Shown here piece after piece: positions 22,439 through 35,360 of a stretch of DNA of 60,000 nucleotides. Location: contig NC_081413.1 of the NCBI RefSeq assembly GCF_030272615.1, forward strand, positions 552,263,136 to 552,323,135. The letters run 5' to 3'. This DNA comes from Cryptomeria japonica (taxonomy: Eukaryota; Streptophyta; Pinopsida; Cupressales; Cupressaceae). Each line of letters opens with the position of its first letter. The first letter of the stretch is position 1. The position numbers and the translations under genes are program-made. The notes below the pieces were generated by a model. The model did not search any database, was not told the origin of the DNA, and was given only the letters and a program-made list of their open reading frames with translations.

Positions 22439-23600
22439 ATGCCTCTCATTCATCCTGAACTCATTGAACAGAACCAACCAAATCCCCCATGCCTTGACCA
22501 TTTCCAAAATGATGAGGTGCTCATAGACTTTCTAGAATTGTGGGATAACATACCAAATGGGGATCATAAAGCTAGGTTTACCATTGAACTTAACAACACA
22601 ACATACTTTGAGGCAGATGCCAAACCTTTCAGTTGTAAAAATATTACAATAAACCATGGATCTTCTAGTGAAAACCACATGGTGGCACTTTTTAATCCCA
22701 AAAAAGTAAAAACAAAGAGCGTATCCAAAGGTGAAAACCTCTTTGAGGTGCCTAAATATGAAATTTTTGACATCCTCCCCTTTAGTACGAATCAGGAGAG
22801 ATCAAATATCCTAATAGAAGAAACAAAAGAATTCAATGTGGGGACTCTCGAGACTCCTCACAGAATACATTTGGCATCTCTATTAACTCTTGAAGAACAA
22901 CCAAAATTTGTGGAATTCTTCCAGAAGTGCCAAATCAACTTTGTATGGTCTTATGTAGACATGCCCATCTTAGATCCATATTTGGTCATGCATCACCTAA
23001 CTATAGCAGAAGGAGCTAAACGTGTCAAACAAAAGCTCAGAAAGATGCACCCACAAAATGTTGTTCTTGTCAAGGCTGAACTTAAAAATCTCTTGGATGC
23101 TGGTTTCATCAGACCAATCGATTATGCAGGGTGGATCTCCAATATTGTACCTATTGGTAAATCTAATGGGGGCATCCGTATCTATACGGATTTCAAAGAT
23201 TTGAATAAAGCATGCCCTAAAGATGAATTTCCATTACCAAACATCAACATATCCCTGGGGAACATACTATTGGAATGTGATGCCATTTGGTCTAAAGAGG
23301 GGAAACATATCAAAGAGATATGACTACTATCTTCCACGATATGATGCAGACAATAATGGAAGATTATGTCGATAATTTACTTGCTAAATCATTGAAAAGA
23401 GAGGGTCATCTTGCAATACTAGATAAAATATTTAATAGATTAGAACAATACCACATCTGTATCAATCCAAAGAAGTGTGTCTTTGGAGTGACTTCGAGGA
23501 AGCTCTTAGGATACATTGTCTCAAGTAAAGACATTGAGTTAGATCCTGTGAAAGTCAAGGAAATCATGGACATGCCACCTCCAAACAATATCAGTCAGTT
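22439..23600 (+). pseudogene. Gypsy reverse transcriptase with deleted core
   Basis: The N-terminal part is clear (LDPYLVMHHLTIAEGAKRVK, AGFIRPIDYAGWISNIVPIG, GIRIYTDFKDLNKACPKDEF, then PLPNI at about 23230-23250). The sequence then jumps. Within about 100 bp it resumes at MMQTIMEDYVDNLLAKSL, just at the catalytic YxDD box. About 60-70 residues of palm and fingers are therefore missing, and the box itself reads YVDN. The thumb and connection follow (NPKKCVFGVTSRKLLGYIVS). The enzyme cannot be active. Confidence 0.9.
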
Positions 23601-24150
23601 GAGGATATTACAAGGGCGGCTACAATCCATTCGAGGGTTCATTGGACAATTAGCTAATAAATGTCATCCCTTCACCCATTTGTTACACAAGAACATCTGC
23701 TTTCAATGGGATGTAAAATGCCAGCAAGCATTCCAAATGCTTAAAGAATACCTAATGAATACACCATTGTTGATTCCACCATATCCAAGAAGACCTCTAT
23801 TATTATACATTTCAGCTATAACCATGACATTAGGAGTATTTCTTGCACAACATAATGGGGAAGGAAAATAATGTGTTGTCTACTACATCTCCTGAACACT
23901 AGTAGGCTATGAACTCAATTACACACCTATTGAAAGAGCTTGCTTAGGATTTATCTTGGTAGCCACCAAATTGAGGCACTACATGTTAACACACAAAGTA
24001 AAACTTATTGCCAAGATAGATCCACTCAAGTACCTACTCAGCAAGGCAACATTGATAGACCGCTTGGCCAAATGGGTTATGATCTTGAGTGAATTTGATA
24101 TTGAGTATGTGGACCGTAAAGCTATAAAGGGATATGTTATTGTAGATCAA
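23601..24150 (+). pseudogene. Gypsy RNase H
   Basis: Contains QLRILQGRLQSIRGFIGQL-type connection sequence, FQWDVKCQQAFQMLKEYL, then the RNase H (ISAITMTLGVFLAQHNGEGK, YTPIERACLGFILVATKLRH, ILSEFDIEYVDRKAIKG). The first catalytic Asp position reads I-S-A instead of the usual V-S-D. A stop interrupts at about 23870. Confidence 0.85.
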
Positions 24151-24179
24151 TTGGATAATGCACCACTCAAAGGAAACCA

Positions 24180-24740
24180 TCCTCTTATTTCCAACTTTTT
24201 GGATGAGAAAATTTTCATAATCATAGCTACACAATCGTGGAAGCTATATTTTGATGGCTCATACACTAGACATGGCTTGGGGGCAGGTATTATTTTTATC
24301 GCACCTCAAGGTGACAACATCCTGAAGTCCTACAAACTCACTATCCCCTACACAAATAATATAGCAGAATATGAGGCCTTGATCATAGAACTCAGATTGT
24401 CTATATAATGGCACCTAAAAGAGCTACAAGTATGTGGAGATTCCCAGATAGTCATCCGACAAGTCACTGATGAATACCAAACAAAGGATGATAAACTTAT
24501 GTTGTATAAAGGGATGGTGGATAGTTTCAAAGATTCATTTACAAATATCATATTTGAGCAAGTACCAAGAGATCAGAATTGATCTGCCAATGCAATGGCT
24601 ACAATTGCATCTCTCTTGGATCTTCCACAAAATTTGACACACTATGAGTTGTTGGTAGAACAACTTTGGATCCCCGCTTATGATATCCCAGAATTTGAAA
24701 TGATATGTCACCATACCGATTCTGACTCCCCATGATACGG
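24180..24740 (+). pseudogene. Second (archaeal-type) RNase H of the Tat branch
   Basis: WKLYFDGSYTRHGLGAGIIF, NNIAEYEALIIELRLS and VCGDSQIVIRQVTDEYQTKD give the D, E, D pattern of a second complete RNase H. It lies between the normal RNase H and the integrase. Having two is the hallmark of Tat-type gypsy elements. One in-frame stop at about 24406 and another near 24580 break it. Confidence 0.88.
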
Positions 24741-24879
24741 TAAGTTTTTCACTTACCTACGTAATCACACACTCCCCCTTAACAGATCGGTCAACCAACG
24801 AAAAAACTTTATCCGCCAAACCGCCCGATACACCATCATTGTCGAAACCCTATACAGACGAAGTCTCGATGGTACTCTC

Positions 24880-25940
24880 CTTCAATGTTTGGAACAAGAT
24901 GAGATAACAAAGGCCTTGGAAGAGGTACATGAAGGAATTTGTCGGGCTCACTCAAGAAGTCCTTCACTAGAAAAAAAATCATGCGAGCCGGATACTATTG
25001 GCCCTCCATGGAAAAAGACTACTACTACTTTGTCAGAAAGTGCAAGAAGTGCCAAGTTCAGAAAGATCTAATACATGCCCTAGCACAGGAATTACAACCT
25101 ATCACAACACCATGGTGCTTTTGTCAATGAGGACTTGACCTTGTGGGTAAAATCCATCCATCTTCATCCAACGGTCATAATTTTATCATTACCACCATAG
25201 AGTACTTCATAAAGTGGATCAAAGCCATTCCACTCACCCAAGTCACCGACAAGAAAATAACCTCATTCATCCTCAATTACATCATCTACCAGTATGGTGT
25301 ATCCATTTCCATCATCGCAGATAATAGATTCTCTTTCAAAAATCAAGATGTTCTTGAGCTCTGTGAGAAGTTTCATATCCAACACCACGTTTCCACCCCA
25401 TATTACCCACAAGGAAATGGTCATGCCGAAGCATAAAATAAGAATATACCTAGGATACTCAAAAAGATAGTCAATGATGCTGGTCGTGATTGGCACATTC
25501 GTTTGAATACAGCACTATGGGCATATCGAACTAGCATTCAAACCCCTACAGGTGCAACCCCCTACTCACTAGTTTATGGAGTATAAGACATCTTACCTAT
25601 TGAGGTTGAAATACCATCTCTATGGGTCTCTTTGCACAATCTTATAGATGATGACACATACTGAGTCTCACGTCTTTAGGACATGGAATTTCTTGATGAA
25701 AAGCGACAAGCTGCTTACAACCACTTAAAAGCCTATCAGCAGCGCATGAGAAGAAGCTACAATCATCGAGTCAAACCTCATACATTTGAGGTAGGAGATC
25801 TTGTTCTCAATGAGAATTCTTGCAACCAACCAAATAAAGAACATCAGGGAAATTTTGAATCAAATTGGTTGGGTCCATATGTCATCACTACCATCTTTAG
25901 GTCTAGGGCATATCAGTTGGAAACTTTAGAAGGATAACCA
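24880..25940 (+). pseudogene. Gypsy integrase
   Basis: The zinc domain is split by a frameshift at about 24960: HEGICRAH in one frame, then GYYWPSMEKDYYYFVRKCKK and CQ in the next. The core shows GLDLVGKIHPSSSNG with the first Asp, IIADNRFSFKNQDVLEL with the second, and YYPQGNGHAEA followed by a stop at the catalytic Glu region. The C-terminal part continues as DWHIRLNTALWAYRTSIQTP and FEVGDLVL with SNWLGPYVI. Several stops are present. Confidence 0.9.
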
Positions 25941-28226
25941 CTAGTAGATTTGATCAACAACATGCACCTCAAAGGATTTCATACATAAGCAGTACAAAGC
26001 ATCAGGATCCTTCAATATATCATAAAATACCAAAAACATTTAGAAAATAGTATTGAGAAAAATACAAAAAATAAAGAAAATAGAAAGAAAAATCATACAT
26101 CCAAATGGTGAAAACCACTTCGGTGGCGTCTTGGGTAAGTACGGTAGTGAAAACCTGGTAAAAATATACAATTTCATCAATGATATGGTTCCATTATCTA
26201 TCATGATTATTGCGATCACATCCATTGCCTCCATTGATCCTTTATTTATACCATGGCTTATTATTGATCTGTAATCAGGGTTAGTACTTCATATGTCTTG
26301 CATAATTCTTTCACAACCACATCTAGCTAGGGGTAAATGTTCTTAAACCTACTGATGGGAGTGGATTCTCCATTTCTTGTGATTCATTGAGGGCCTCATT
26401 TAAAAAATGTCCTGAAATTAAAACTAAAAACATCCATAAAAACTCCGAAAATCCCCAAAACATTTGTAAAATGCTTTACAAAAAATATCAAAAACATTCA
26501 CAAACATTCAAAAACATCAAAAAAATCAATCAAAAACATCGCAAATGTATTTCTTGTACCTACACATCGCAACAAACACCAAACAACATTTTGAGCAACT
26601 TAAACAATGCCCACCTATCAAATCCACAAACCAATTTCAAAACATCTATATACAACCATCTTCACGAGGATGCGTCCTTCCTCACTAACAAGATATGGTA
26701 ACATTTTCTTTGACAAGAAAATTCTATTTAGTTGATATGCACTTGGTCAATTTTTTATTTATTTTGTATTAGGTTCCTACGCTACTCCAGGATATCCATA
26801 AGTGATTAGAGTAGTCGAGATGGTTCCTAATATCTTTTTGTTTGTTTTCTATCTTCGGATTGTTCCAATGAAGTTCTGGCATATACTAATGGTGTCACAT
26901 AGGGAGTCCACTAAACTATGTGATCCTATGCAACAATATAGTCATGGATTGCTATGGCTTACTGACTATAGCGTATACCCCGACCATTTGTACATGAACC
27001 ATAATGAAGGGGAATTTTCCTTATCTACGATGCTTGCTTACAGGTGACACTCTCAACCTTGGTTCCTGCTGCCTCAACCAAGAATGATACTACCATGCTT
27101 GATGATGAAAATTAAGCACTGTAAATAATCTATGGATCGTCATTTCATCTCATCTATTTATATTGCATTGTGTTGCATTCCATACATCCATACATCCATA
27201 TCACTACATATCATTCAAAAATAGTCATGACAATGAATACTCTATTTCACTCCTCTTACATAGGAATGGGTCCTAGGTCCTCCATACCTTCTATCTAACA
27301 TTGAATCCCTCCCCTAACCCTCCCCATCTTGATCATCAGCATCACATACCCTACATCATGCCCCATCAACCAAATCAAGCCACATTCATCATCTTCCATC
27401 TCTAACAAGAGGGGTTGTGCTTCCCATCCTCGATCATCCTATAAGCCAAGCAAGTTACTTTGTCTGCATAGGTACATCGACTCACACATACCTAGACTAT
27501 CAACAGATACTTTTTGATCAAGTATCTTCGAGTCTCAACAAGTAATCAATTATGGCAATCCTAGACTACAATAGGCATTTGTCACAATGACCTAGTCTCA
27601 ATGGGGCTTCTATGATTCACCATAACCAACCTACAATGCAAAAACTATCAATTGATCAACCAATCAAATACAATGACAACGGACAATTACATCAATTGTC
27701 TAAGTCTCAACGAGTATTTTGCTTCAGATACCTTGACTTCATTGGGAAATTACATCAATAGTCTAGGTCACAATAGGCCACTTTGATTCACTTACTTAGA
27801 CTTTATCATATCCAAGCAAACAACTAACATCAATTTTCATGCTTTGACTCGACCGGGGAAATTCAACCGATTGCTCCCGAATATCCAACCAATTTTGATC
27901 AATTGTACAATATCAATCAACAACATAATACTACATTTACAATATATCTCTTGCATGATCTAAGAGTACTCACTAGCTTTCTATTTCTCCGTATCCACCC
28001 CATTTTCTCCCATTCTTTCACCATTATTTCTAAATTCTTATATTCTAGCTCCCCTCAACTTCTTTCTCTTTTTCAAGAGATCGCCCGATTTTTTGAAATG
28101 TTTTGGCCCATCTCTCGAGGGGGCATACCACCCACTAAATTAACATTTATGGGGCATATTTATTCACACCTATCTTTCTTTCTTTGAAACGACATGATAA
28201 ACCACACCACCTCAAAGATGGACAAA
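25941..28226 (+). other. Long 3' untranslated region of the gypsy element
   Basis: About 2.3 kb between integrase and the 3' LTR, without domains. An A-rich stretch at 26385-26560 repeats CAAAAACAT-like words. At 27530-27790 a word like CTAGTCTCAATGGG recurs at 50-100 bp spacing. A purine tract CTCGAGGGGGCATA lies at 28116-28130, and AAAGATGGACAAA directly precedes the LTR. Either could be the polypurine tract; the second is in the right place. Confidence 0.6.
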
Positions 28227-29621
28227 TGTAAACACATAAATTTGTCAACTTAATTAAATCACTTTATTCATTTGTTCTCAACCTCTTCTTCTATTAACTA
28301 AACAAATTATTAAATTTATTTAAATTAATTTATCAAACCACACTCTAACAATTAATTAAATGAATAAAACATATTTGTTTAATTTAACCCCTTTCCTCCT
28401 TTAAATAAATAAACAAATATTTATTTAAATCCCTAAACTACCCCCCCCCCCCCCCCAACTTTCATTCTCCTACAAATGCAAGTTGCACCTATTTGGTTGA
28501 AATAAAGTAATTTTATTTTAATTAAAATTCTTTTTTCTCTCACCCACCAAAACCACTTGCATCCTAAATCCCCTTCTAGATTCTTCTAGTCCATTCCAAA
28601 TTAGCCTAATCCTATCCCCCAATTATTGTCACATTCCTAAGCAACTTGAAGTCACTTCTCAAAGCCTCCAAAGTCTTTAGAAAGCATTAAAGACTTTATG
28701 TCTTCAACAAATTAACCCCTAAAGTCTTCCAAACCATTTAAGGCTCTTACATAACCATTAATGGTTAATTCAACTTGCCCACATGGTTAGAGGCTTTCCC
28801 TGTAACTCAACCCCATTTAACTTATGGATCTCTGCAAGCATTTATTGCTTTGACCATGGTTATCCCCACTAACTCTTGCACAAGAGTTTGTCCATTCGAT
28901 AAAGGCATTATTCATTAGATTAAATTTGTATTCACTAACTCAAGCCTAACCAAACCCTTCTAGGGTAACCTACATCTCAAGAATTTAATGCTTCTTCCCT
29001 CTCCTCTCAAGCCATCTCATGCTGACATTTGTCATCCTAAGATTGTGTTGAAACCCTTCACATGGATTGATTAACTTTCAATCCCGACCCTTGCTAAGAT
29101 TGCCCAATCTCCACCATCCATTTCTCCATTTTCCCTATAAACAGAGCCCATTCCTTCTCCAAAAAGATCCAAAAATGTTGTATGCATCAAACTTATAGTT
29201 ATTTTGAGAGAACATCTTAGAAGCATTTGTTTTGTTATTTTGGCTAAAATTAACATAGGCTAATTAAGGTGCTTTCTCATATTAGCTTGTTTACACTTGC
29301 ATAAGTAGTTATTCTCATTTTCATAATCATCTTGAATCTCCATAAGACATCCATATATAGTACAAAAAGCTGAGGGATACACTCATGTGGAACTTGGAGA
29401 GGAGAGAAACAAGGGACGAGCAACTATGGACATTTTGAGGAGCATCTTTGGGGGTCTTCTTTCCCTCTTTCATTTTTGTATGCTTCTTTTTGTGTGCTTT
29501 ATATCTCTCTTGGTATGCATTTTTAGGTTCATAAGTTCATTTGTCTTTCGCTTTTTATTATCACTAACATTGCTAATGTTTGAAACTTTTCTTGTGTGCC
29601 TCCCCTTTTTAGCGTGCATCA
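28227..29621 (+). repeat. 3' LTR of the gypsy element
   Basis: It begins TGTAAACACATAAATTTGTC and ends TTTTTAGCGTGCATCA; 1395 bp. It is aligned with 7803-9233 with many substitutions and several indels. A C run of about 17 at 28440-28456 stands where the 5' LTR has an interrupted C-rich patch. Confidence 0.9.
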
Positions 29622-29626
29622 CTATC

Positions 29627-29845
29627 TAAATAAAATAGTTTTCATAATTGAGGAGAGTCTAAATTTAAGTAACATTTCAACTTCTATATAACTAATTCTA
29701 AGAAGACTTCTATACTTGTGATATCCTTTTGCATAGTTTGTGAAGGTTACGCACCGAAGTTTAGATAGCCTGACTTTTTTGCGTGTGAATAAAGGCCATG
29801 TGAGAAAATATCAGCGAAGAACAAAATAAGGAGACAATTTCTAGA
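29627..29845 (+). other. DNA between gypsy LTR and TNP2 gene
   Basis: It was continuous with the sequence ending at 7797 before the gypsy insertion. No transposon terminus, promoter or open frame is convincing. Confidence 0.5.
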
Positions 29846-32800
29846 TTGTGGTCTAACTTGAAAAGAAATGGTGATGGAAAATTTTATTGTCTTTGCAAAA
29901 TTCGTAAGGGCTTAAAGACTAGAAGACTTCTAATCAAAATAACTAAGAAACATTGTAGGCAACATGGTCACATTGAAGGGGGACATGATTATCATCCATT
30001 GGTAAGTTGTCCATTATATCATTTTAACAATTTATATACATAAGAAATCACTTCATGATGAGATCATGATCATGGTTTATTTATGTTGATTATTTTTATA
30101 TAGGTCGAGTTCCCCAGGGCACATGATATGGACCAACAGAACCCAGAGAATATGTTTTTCGAAGTGGAGGAACATGGAGGTGTGAATATCGAAGCTGAAG
30201 ATAATGATCCCATGGAAGATGACGATCATGTGCCAGAAAATACAATTGAAGATGATGGTACAAATACACTGATCCATGGCATATTTAGTACTGGCACAAC
30301 CGATCATGATGATCAAGATGACTTTGATGTTGTTCATGATTTACCTATAATTGAGAAGGCATACAAGCCCCTTTATGAAGGCTCCCAAACAACTCTTCTC
30401 TCCATTGTATTGTTGTTGGTGAACTTTAAGGTTATGAATGGTTTATCCAACATAACAATCTCACATATGTTATGGTATATCGTATATGTCATTATAGTTA
30501 ATAAAGGGTGAATTGTGTACCATTAATATTCTTTATATTAACAAATTAATCTTTTGTAGATTGATAGGTGAGTTTTTTTTACCACCATCAAATATTCTAC
30601 CTTGCTCATATCGATAATTATCTTCCATTCTCAAAGATATTGGGATGGAGTATCAAGCAATAGATGCTTGTCCCAATGATCATATTATATATAATAAACA
30701 AAATGAATTTTCAACAGAATGTCTTGAATGTCATATCAGTAGATATCGAACAGATCAAATAACAAAAAAGGTGCCTCGCAAGGTTCTTCGTTATATTCCC
30801 ATTATTTCACGTATGCAACAATTATTCAAGTGCACTAGCTTGGCATAATTTATGGATTACCATGCATGCAATAGAAGTTGAGGTGACATTATTTGAATGT
30901 TTGTAGATGATTCAACATTTATGGACATATAGGAAAAGTGGCCACACTTTAAAGAAGAACCTCGTAATCTCAAGCTTTAATTGGTAGTGGATGGTGTCAA
31001 TCCATTTGAGAGATGGGATCTATTTACTCAGTGTGGCTAGTTTTTGTTATCAACAATAACATTCCTCCATGGATGTCAATAAAGAGGGAGCACATAATAT
31101 TGGTGATGATTGTTCCAGGTATTTTATCATTTAATAGTCATCTACATTTAATTACAAATATTTCAATAAAATGGTCATAATAATTATGTAATGTGTTTTT
31201 TCATTCAACTAGGTAAGTACCAAGTTAATGATATGAATGTGTGTATTGAGCCTCTTATCGACAAGTTGCTGGAGTTATGGAATGGTGTCACTATGTATGA
31301 CGTCTCTAGACCAAGAGGACAAAGACAATTTCAATTCCATGCAATGCTTGTATAGATAATACATGATGTCCCAGTGCTAACACATTTTTGTGGTATGTTA
31401 TAGTGTTCAAGTTGTGAATTATAATTATAATTATAAAAATTAACATATTTAATCCAATTATACATTATCTTGTAAGACTTCAAACAAAGTTAAAATTTGC
31501 ATGTCTAGTTTATTGTCCAAAGGTGAAATCCTGTCATTCAAAAATTTAAGGAAAGCAGGTGTTTGATGAGTATAGGCACATCCTCCACAGAAACCATAAG
31601 TATCAAAATACTGAAAAACATCTTTTCAATGGGAAAGAAGAGACTACATTAAAGCCATGAAGAATGACATCTTGCCTATGGAAATTGGAATATAATAGAA
31701 TTAATCAGCAAGGTAATGTCATTCTATCTAATGGTTTATGTTTGGAATTTATATTTTTCTATTGTGTTTTGTTTACTAATGATGTAATTGATGATTGTGA
31801 AGGTCGTCAAGGCATTAATGACCACATTCCAAAGGCACTAAACAGTTATCCGAGACAATTTAGTAGGTTGCCCTACTATGAGCAGCTACAAATTGTGCAT
31901 TTATTTAATACTTTTCATATTGGAAAGAATATAATAGAGAGATTATGGAAAAGATTAGAGGGAAGGCGTGACAAAGAAACATTGTCAAAATTTGTAGTGA
32001 CATTCAGGAATCCAATCATGCAATGAAAAATGTCATTCAATCAAATAGAAATGGAGACTCAATTAATATAAGTGCCTTCCCTTGGTTATTAATAGACTAG
32101 CAAAGCAATGCTATAAAAGAAGTCATACAAAAAATTTGATTTCCCACAAGATTTACTGCGAACATAAAAAATCTCATATCAAAGAAAAGTGAATTTGGGC
32201 CAGGGATGAAAACACATGATTGGTATACCTTCATTAAGGTAATTCATGTTCTTGTGTATTTACTAAATACTTGTATACTACACGTGTACTTTTCATTGTA
32301 TTATGTTAGAAAGCAATGAAAAGATCATTTGATAATTGTTGCAGTACGTTCTACCTCTATCTCTCCCAGACAACTTTGACAATAATGTAAAGCAAGTCAT
32401 ATATGATCTAAGAAAACACATGAGGTAAGTAGTGATCTTTGTTCAATTTGTTGTATAGATAATATATTTGCGATTTGTTTTACTTGTTATGTAATATATT
32501 GTATATTATTTTGTAAAGTCTCATTTATATATTTTTACGTCTTGAATCTCTTCTAAGAGGTTGTCATCTAAAAAAATCCATAAAGAAGATATACAATATT
32601 AGAAGAGAAAATTTACTCATTTAATGTGTGAATTGCAAAAGCGTCCACCTTCAACTTTTTTCAATGCACAAGAACATTACCTCATACACCAAGTTGAGGA
32701 GATTGAATTGTGTGGACCTTACACACTAGGTCAATGTGGATGGTTGAGAGGCACTTGAAATTTTTGAAGGCTTTGGTTCGACAAAGAGCACATCCTGAGG

Positions 32801-33820
32801 GTTCTATGGTGGAGGGATATATGGTATACCAGACTATGGTATAAATTGTTGAATATCTTCCTAATTTTGCAGCAGAGATCCATGTAGATCGCATTTAGGA
32901 TCCCAACCCCATTAACAAATTAGAAGGGGAGTACTTGATGGGGAAAGGTAGATTGAGGAAAATGAGAGGTAATTATAAGATGTTATTATAGTTAATTAAT
33001 TCTTAATCTTCTAAATAAATCGGTTGTAAGTTATCTATTAATTATTTGCATAGTTGGTCGGGAGTGGAATGCGCTACATTTGTATATTGCAAACAATCTT
33101 GATTGGATGACGGTGTAGATTGAATGATGTCAACATTCTGGTTGCACATTAACATGGGAAGGTGTGGCTTCATTGGTTAAAGAAGCTCATCATAATGGAG
33201 ATTCCAATGTTACGCAAAGGGAAATTGATTTAGCATATGGTTTAAGAGATAAATAGGTATGTATAATTTTATTAATCGCCCGTATGTTTATCAACTCATG
33301 ATGCAATAATTTTAACATGTTAGACATATTGTAGGTCAAACACCACAAGGCTATGTGCTGCAATGGTTATAAATTTTGCATCAAAAAGTTGGATGACACG
33401 AAGAAAACTTATGATTATGGGATAACTACAGTCTTTGAGGTGACCAATATTTCATCTAGAAATGACATACATCCTCAAGAGTCTCAAAATCAATACTATG
33501 GCATTTTGGATGATATACTTGAGTGTGACTTTAATTCCTTCAAATTAGTTTTGTTCGTCATCAAATGGTATAGGCTATGACTGAATAAAAATGATCCTGA
33601 TGGCACTGTTATTGAACATGATAATGGATTTACAATGGTTAATACAAGGTCATTTGAGCCAGTTGGGGATGAGCCCTATGTTCTTCCAAGCCAATGTGAG
33701 CAGGTATTTTACTCAGAGGTTCCACATAAACTGGGTTGGTCATTTGTTGTTAGACATGATCCAAGAGGAAGCCTGATAAAGTATAATGAGATGGAAGAAG
33801 AAGATATCGAAGAAGTAGAA

Positions 33821-33860
<40 letters not shown>

Positions 33861-34043
33861 GTGATGGTGATGGTGATGGTGATGGTGATGGTGATGGTGA
33901 TGGTGATGGTGATGGTGATGGTGATGGTGATGGTGATGATGGCGATGGTGATGATGATGATGATGATGATGACAATGATGATGATGACGACGACGATGAT
34001 GATGATGACGACGACGACGATGACGATGATGACGATGATGATG

Positions 34044-34129
<86 letters not shown>

Positions 34130-34258
34130 AAGGATGATGAGGATGATGATGATGATGAAGATGATGATGAAGATGATGATTATGATTATGATGATGATGA
34201 TGGCGATGATGATCATGATGATGAGTTGGATGATGAAGAAGATCAATGGCATAAATGA
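29846..34258 (+). pseudogene. TNP2-like transposase gene, multi-exon, broken
   Basis: Pieces in order: a Cys/His segment (FYCLCKIRKGLKTRRLL then KKHCRQHGHIEGGHDYHPL, 29880-30000); an acidic exon ending EKAYKPLYEGSQTTLLSIV (30105-30510); the Transposase_21 core (IGMEYQAIDACPNDHIIYNK, KVPRKVLRYIPIISRMQQLF, 30560-30848; VVDGVNPFERWD near 30985; IPPWMSIKREHIILVMIVP, then a GT donor near 31119; NVCIEPLIDKLLELWNGVTM, 31212-31392); a DUF4218-like part (31800-32968, with LPYYEQLQIVHLF, YVLPLSLPDNFDNNVKQVIY, RAHPEGSMVEGYMVYQTMV, EIHVDRI); and a DUF4216-like end (33335-33780, GYKFCIKKLDDTKKT, YGILDDILECDF, EPYVLPSQCEQVFYSEVPHK) running in frame into an Asp-rich tail. Several junctions keep GT/AG sites. 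Stops and frameshifts occur in most exons. The enzyme would cut and paste the element. Confidence 0.85.
33821..34250 (+). repeat. GAT/GGTGAT triplet microsatellite encoding an Asp(-Gly) tail
   Basis: About 430 bp of GAT triplets. An early block is (GGTGAT)n at about 33858-33936, with scattered GAC, GAG and AAG variants later and a pure GAT stretch near 34043-34127. In the transposase frame it encodes an acidic tail of roughly 140 residues, ending DDELDDEEDQWHK before TGA. Frames reading Met, Ile or Ser runs on either strand are shadows of it. Confidence 0.95.
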
Positions 34259-34265
34259 AATATAT

Positions 34266-34494
34266 GACATTTTTTTAACTTTGTGTTTATTAATGGAATT
34301 TAGATTGTTTATTAGCTATGTGATGGACGGTGATTTAAAATACATATGTGATGGATTACATGTTTATGATGATACATTTGACATTTTTTAAACTTTGTGT
34401 TTATTTATGGAATGTGGACTATCTATTAGCTATGTGATGGATGGTGATTTATGATACATATGTGATAGATTACATGTTTATGACGATACATATG
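34266..34494 (+). repeat. 114-bp tandem duplication after the transposase gene
   Basis: Units start at 34266 and 34380, both beginning GACATTTTTT-AACTTTGTG and containing TATTAGCTATGTGATGGA and TACATATGTGAT. Shorter GATACATATGTGATG words continue to about 34600. Confidence 0.75.
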
Positions 34495-34659
34495 TGATGC
34501 CTATGATGCTCAATTACATATATGATGATACATATGTGATGCTTATGATTCTCATGATACATATGTATTTATTGTTTATCAAATTATACATGTAATGCTT
34601 ATGATGCTCAATTGTTGGTGTTATTTCATGCATATATTTTGTGTGATGCTGCCACCCTT

Positions 34660-35360
34660 GGTTTAAATAGGTAGTTAACTATAGACATCATCAACCCTTT
34701 AGTTGAGGATCCTGCATAGTCAACATAAAGTAAAGGTAAGGAATTAAAAAAATTATACAATGATTATGATGATTGCATATTGTTCATGTTGTGTACTATG
34801 TAAATTTTAGTATACGTATCATGTAATTTTTAGCTAACATAAGATAATTGAATTACATGTGCAGGAACCTGAACCCCTTTGATGAGGATCCTATACAGTC
34901 TCATGGATCGATAGGTATAAGTCAATACACTCTATAGAAATAGTTTATTTTTAAAAAAATACTAGGAAAACAAGATTCCTCAGTTCTTCAAACCTCGACA
35001 TTAGCAGAAAATATAATATAGTTATCAACACTTGAGGCCCCAGTTGGAATTATTCAATTTTTAATCTCAACGTCAACTTCAGGGCTGACTTCTTCATCAA
35101 CATTACCCTTACTTACAAAATATCTCTCTCATTACCAACTAACTCTCTCATTTTATGGAGTGCAGGTACCACCAAATAGGTATTTGTCAGATGTGCCTTC
35201 CTCGAGGGAGGGAAATGTGTAGGAATAGTCGACAAAAATGAGACATGTAGTAGGTCTAAAATAGGGAGATCAAATAGAGATCAAAAGCTTAGAAGAAAAT
35301 TCAATAAACGCATGGAATTTTTCCTTTCTCAAGGGGGGGTCATGTTTTAATGAAGATGAG
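34660..35360 (+). other. Possible small exons before the SET remnant
   Basis: Two short segments with AG and GT borders (about 34670-34737 and 34866-34911) both contain AACCCYTT-GAKGAGGATCCT, an acidic (E/D)EDP-type coding word, and look like duplicated small exons. No other signal is seen. Confidence 0.35.

Larger units (their letters stand above)
7798..29626 (+). mobile_element. Ty3/gypsy (Tat-like) LTR retrotransposon with nested Copia
   Basis: Two like-oriented LTRs (7803-9233 and 28227-29621) begin with TG and end with GCATCA. They are bordered outside by the same 5 bp, CTATC (7798-7802 and 29622-29626), the mark of one insertion. A primer-binding site follows the left LTR after 2 bp. 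Inside, in + order, are gag, protease, reverse transcriptase, RNase H, a second RNase H and integrase, which is the Ty3/gypsy order with the extra RNase H typical of the Tat branch. About 6.8 kb of the internal length is a nested Copia element; without it the element would be about 15 kb. Every coding part has stops or frameshifts and the reverse transcriptase core is deleted. The two LTRs differ by many substitutions and indels, so the insertion is old. Confidence 0.9.

Noticed and set aside
29617-29640. CACTA terminus (CACTATCTAAATAAAATAG) just before the TNP2 gene
   Set aside because: The CA is the end of the gypsy LTR and CTATC is its target duplication, also found at 7798-7802. The resemblance is made by the junction.
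33709-34391. Met-, Ile- and Ser-rich frames over the GAT repeat
   Set aside because: They are other frames of the same triplet repeat. Only the Asp frame joins transposase sequence.
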